Source of the DNA: Syntrophomonadaceae bacterium
Lineage (GTDB): Bacteria; Bacillota_D; Dethiobacteria; DTU022
NCBI GenBank assembly: GCA_003562605.1
Contig: PWUG01000244.1
Coordinates: 1 to 8,129 of the forward strand
DNA length: 8,129 nt
Reading direction: 5' to 3'
Made by a program: the position numbers and the translations under genes. Shown here in pieces: positions 7,428-8,129 of this stretch (position 1 is the stretch's first letter; each line of letters starts with the position of its first letter). The notes under the pieces are model-generated. The model did no database searches. It was not told the DNA's origin and was given only the letters and a program-made list of their open reading frames with translations.

Positions 7428-7953
7428 ACAGGCGGTAGCCCATGTCAAAAGCCTGTTGATTAAGCTCACCACTTCCCTTGGGCGCCATCTTGAAAACACT
7501 TTCCCTGAATATATCTCGATCAACAAGCCCTGTCGCCGCATTAATTACACCAAGGGCCAGCATATTGGCAACAACTTCACGGCCAATTTTTTCTTTTGCG
7601 GTACGCGTTATCGGATATGGCTGTATTTTGTATTCGTCACTGATTGAACCGCTGACAAATGTCGAATCTACGATGATAGTACATCCAGGTTCTACCTTGG
7701 GAAGGTACTTATTAAACGAAGCCTGGTTCATACAAAGCAGGACGGTGGGTTTGGTCACTTTGGGGTATTCGATAGTATCTATATCAATGATTACCCCGGC
7801 CATGCTGGCGCCACCTCTGGCTTCAGGGCCGTATGATTGTGTCTGGACTACATTTTTGTTATCATTAACTGCCGCTTCAGCCAGCACGATTGCTGCAAGG
7901 ATCAAACCCTGGCCCCCGGCGCCGGTCAGCAATATTTCCTGCCTGTTACCCAA
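7375..7953 (-). CDS. korC: 2-oxoacid:ferredoxin oxidoreductase gamma subunit (KorC-like)
   Basis: This is the gamma subunit of a CoA- and ferredoxin-dependent 2-oxoacid oxidoreductase, an oxygen-sensitive cytosolic enzyme that makes acyl-CoA plus reduced ferredoxin from a 2-oxoacid, or runs in reverse. The 192 residues fit the free-standing gamma subunit of the multi-subunit (KorDABC-like) enzymes. Family marks are EILLTGAGGQGLILAA (6-21) and QSYGPEARGGASMAGVIID (39-57), then the conserved end KMAPKGSGELNQQAFDMGY (155-173). The start is taken as TTG at 7953-7951: AGGGGG (7966-7961) sits 7 nt upstream and the protein then begins MGNRQEILLTG as in homologs. The frame stays open to an ATG at 8097, but that extension lies over korB coding sequence. 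The last ~17 residues (YEEGQEQGIGVSAQTPQ) run into the kinase gene. The true substrate (2-oxoglutarate, branched-chain or another 2-oxoacid) cannot be read from this subunit. Confidence 0.92.
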   Translation of the reverse strand: MGNRQEILLTGAGGQGLILAAIVLAEAAVNDNKNVVQTQSYGPEARGGASMAGVIIDIDTIEYPKVTKPTVLLCMNQASFNKYLPKVEPGCTIIVDSTFVSGSISDEYKIQPYPITRTAKEKIGREVVANMLALGVINAATGLVDRDIFRESVFKMAPKGSGELNQQAFDMGYRLYEEGQEQGIGVSAQTPQ

Positions 7954-7960
7954 AGGAATA

Positions 7961-7966
7961 CCCCCT
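7961..7966 (-). promoter_or_regulatory. Ribosome binding site that fixes the TTG start of korC
   Basis: AGGGGG on the minus strand stands 7 nt before TTG at 7953 in the 16-nt gap after the korB stop. No ATG or GTG in the korC frame is similarly placed, so this site supports the TTG start. Confidence 0.75.
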
Positions 7967-7969
7967 GTT

Positions 7970-8129
7970 TTAGCTGATTTCCTTACCGATTGAACGGTAA
8001 TACTCATCGGCAAATTCCGGAGCATCAATAGAGAAAAGGACGCCCGTAATGGTTTTATCCACCAGATCCGCTTCTTCCATGTTAGCAGCACGTTCAACTG
8101 AAATGCTGCTATCTTTCATATCGCGGAGC
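7970..8129 (-). CDS. korB: 2-oxoacid:ferredoxin oxidoreductase beta subunit (KorB-like), C-terminal 52 residues (5' end beyond the right edge)
   Basis: Only the last 52 codons and the TAA stop (7972-7970) are present. My translation reads LRDMKDSSISVERAANM, then a middle stretch, then ITGVLFSIDAPEFADEYYR and a short charged tail. It resembles the C-terminal tail of KorB-type beta subunits, which carry the thiamine-diphosphate site upstream of this point: a helix with an AxxM element, a TGV strand, and an APEF-EEY-type segment. The call rests on this tail plus position: the stop lies 16 nt before the gamma-subunit start, the usual beta-gamma order. No catalytic residue is visible in the fragment, so alpha-subunit or substrate identity cannot be tested here. 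Confidence 0.75.
   Translation of the reverse strand, partial: LRDMKDSSISVERAANMEEADLVDKTITGVLFSIDAPEFADEYYRSIGKEIS

Noticed and set aside
7428..7541. Longer kinase reading frame starting at the ATG at 7541
   Set aside because: The added 38 residues are read across well-conserved korC codons in another frame and would make a 167-nt overlap; they do not look like a kinase N-terminus.
7478..7993. 171-residue plus-strand open frame opposite korC
   Set aside because: It is antisense to a conserved gene and has no recognisable domain; it is an artefact of korC codon composition.
7954..8097. Longer korC reading frame starting at the ATG at 8097
   Set aside because: The extension overlaps the korB end in another frame, and the TTG at 7953 has a strong ribosome site and matches the family N-terminus.

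Overview
The window is a compact, all-minus-strand stretch of a bacterial chromosome, most likely from an anaerobic Clostridia-type Firmicute. The grounds are the Rnf complex gene rnfC, a ferredoxin-dependent 2-oxoacid oxidoreductase (Kor-type) cluster, a valS-folC pair, a GlnK/GlnL (YcbA/YcbB)-like two-component system, strong AGGAGG-like ribosome binding sites and moderate GC. A genus cannot be assigned from the sequence alone. No RNA gene, CRISPR array, insertion sequence or other mobile element is visible.

In the direction of transcription (right to left) the layout is as follows. The 3' end of a 2-oxoacid:ferredoxin oxidoreductase beta subunit (korB-like, cut by the right edge) is followed by the complete gamma subunit (korC-like, TTG start at 7953). 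A polytopic membrane sensor histidine kinase overlaps the end of korC, and 3 nt after it comes a response regulator with a YcbB/GlnL-type C-terminal region. Next is a 106-nt gap with a near-consensus sigma-A promoter, then valS, and folC 3 nt after valS. A 134-nt gap holding a hairpin precedes rnfC, which runs off the left edge and lacks its C-terminal third.

The genes form probably three transcription units: kor plus the two-component system, valS-folC, and rnfC (the first of a probable rnf operon). Metabolically, Kor exchanges electrons between 2-oxoacids and ferredoxin, and Rnf couples ferredoxin oxidation to NAD+ reduction and ion pumping. The sensor/regulator pair belongs to a family linked in Bacillus to glutamine use. 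Its translational overlap with korC suggests, by inference only, that it responds to the 2-oxoglutarate/glutamate/glutamine or redox state. valS and folC are housekeeping genes (tRNA charging and folate polyglutamylation).

The window is mostly ordinary core genome and I see no convincing undescribed system. The points most worth a second look are the kinase/regulator pair embedded in the kor operon and the absence of a T-box leader before valS.
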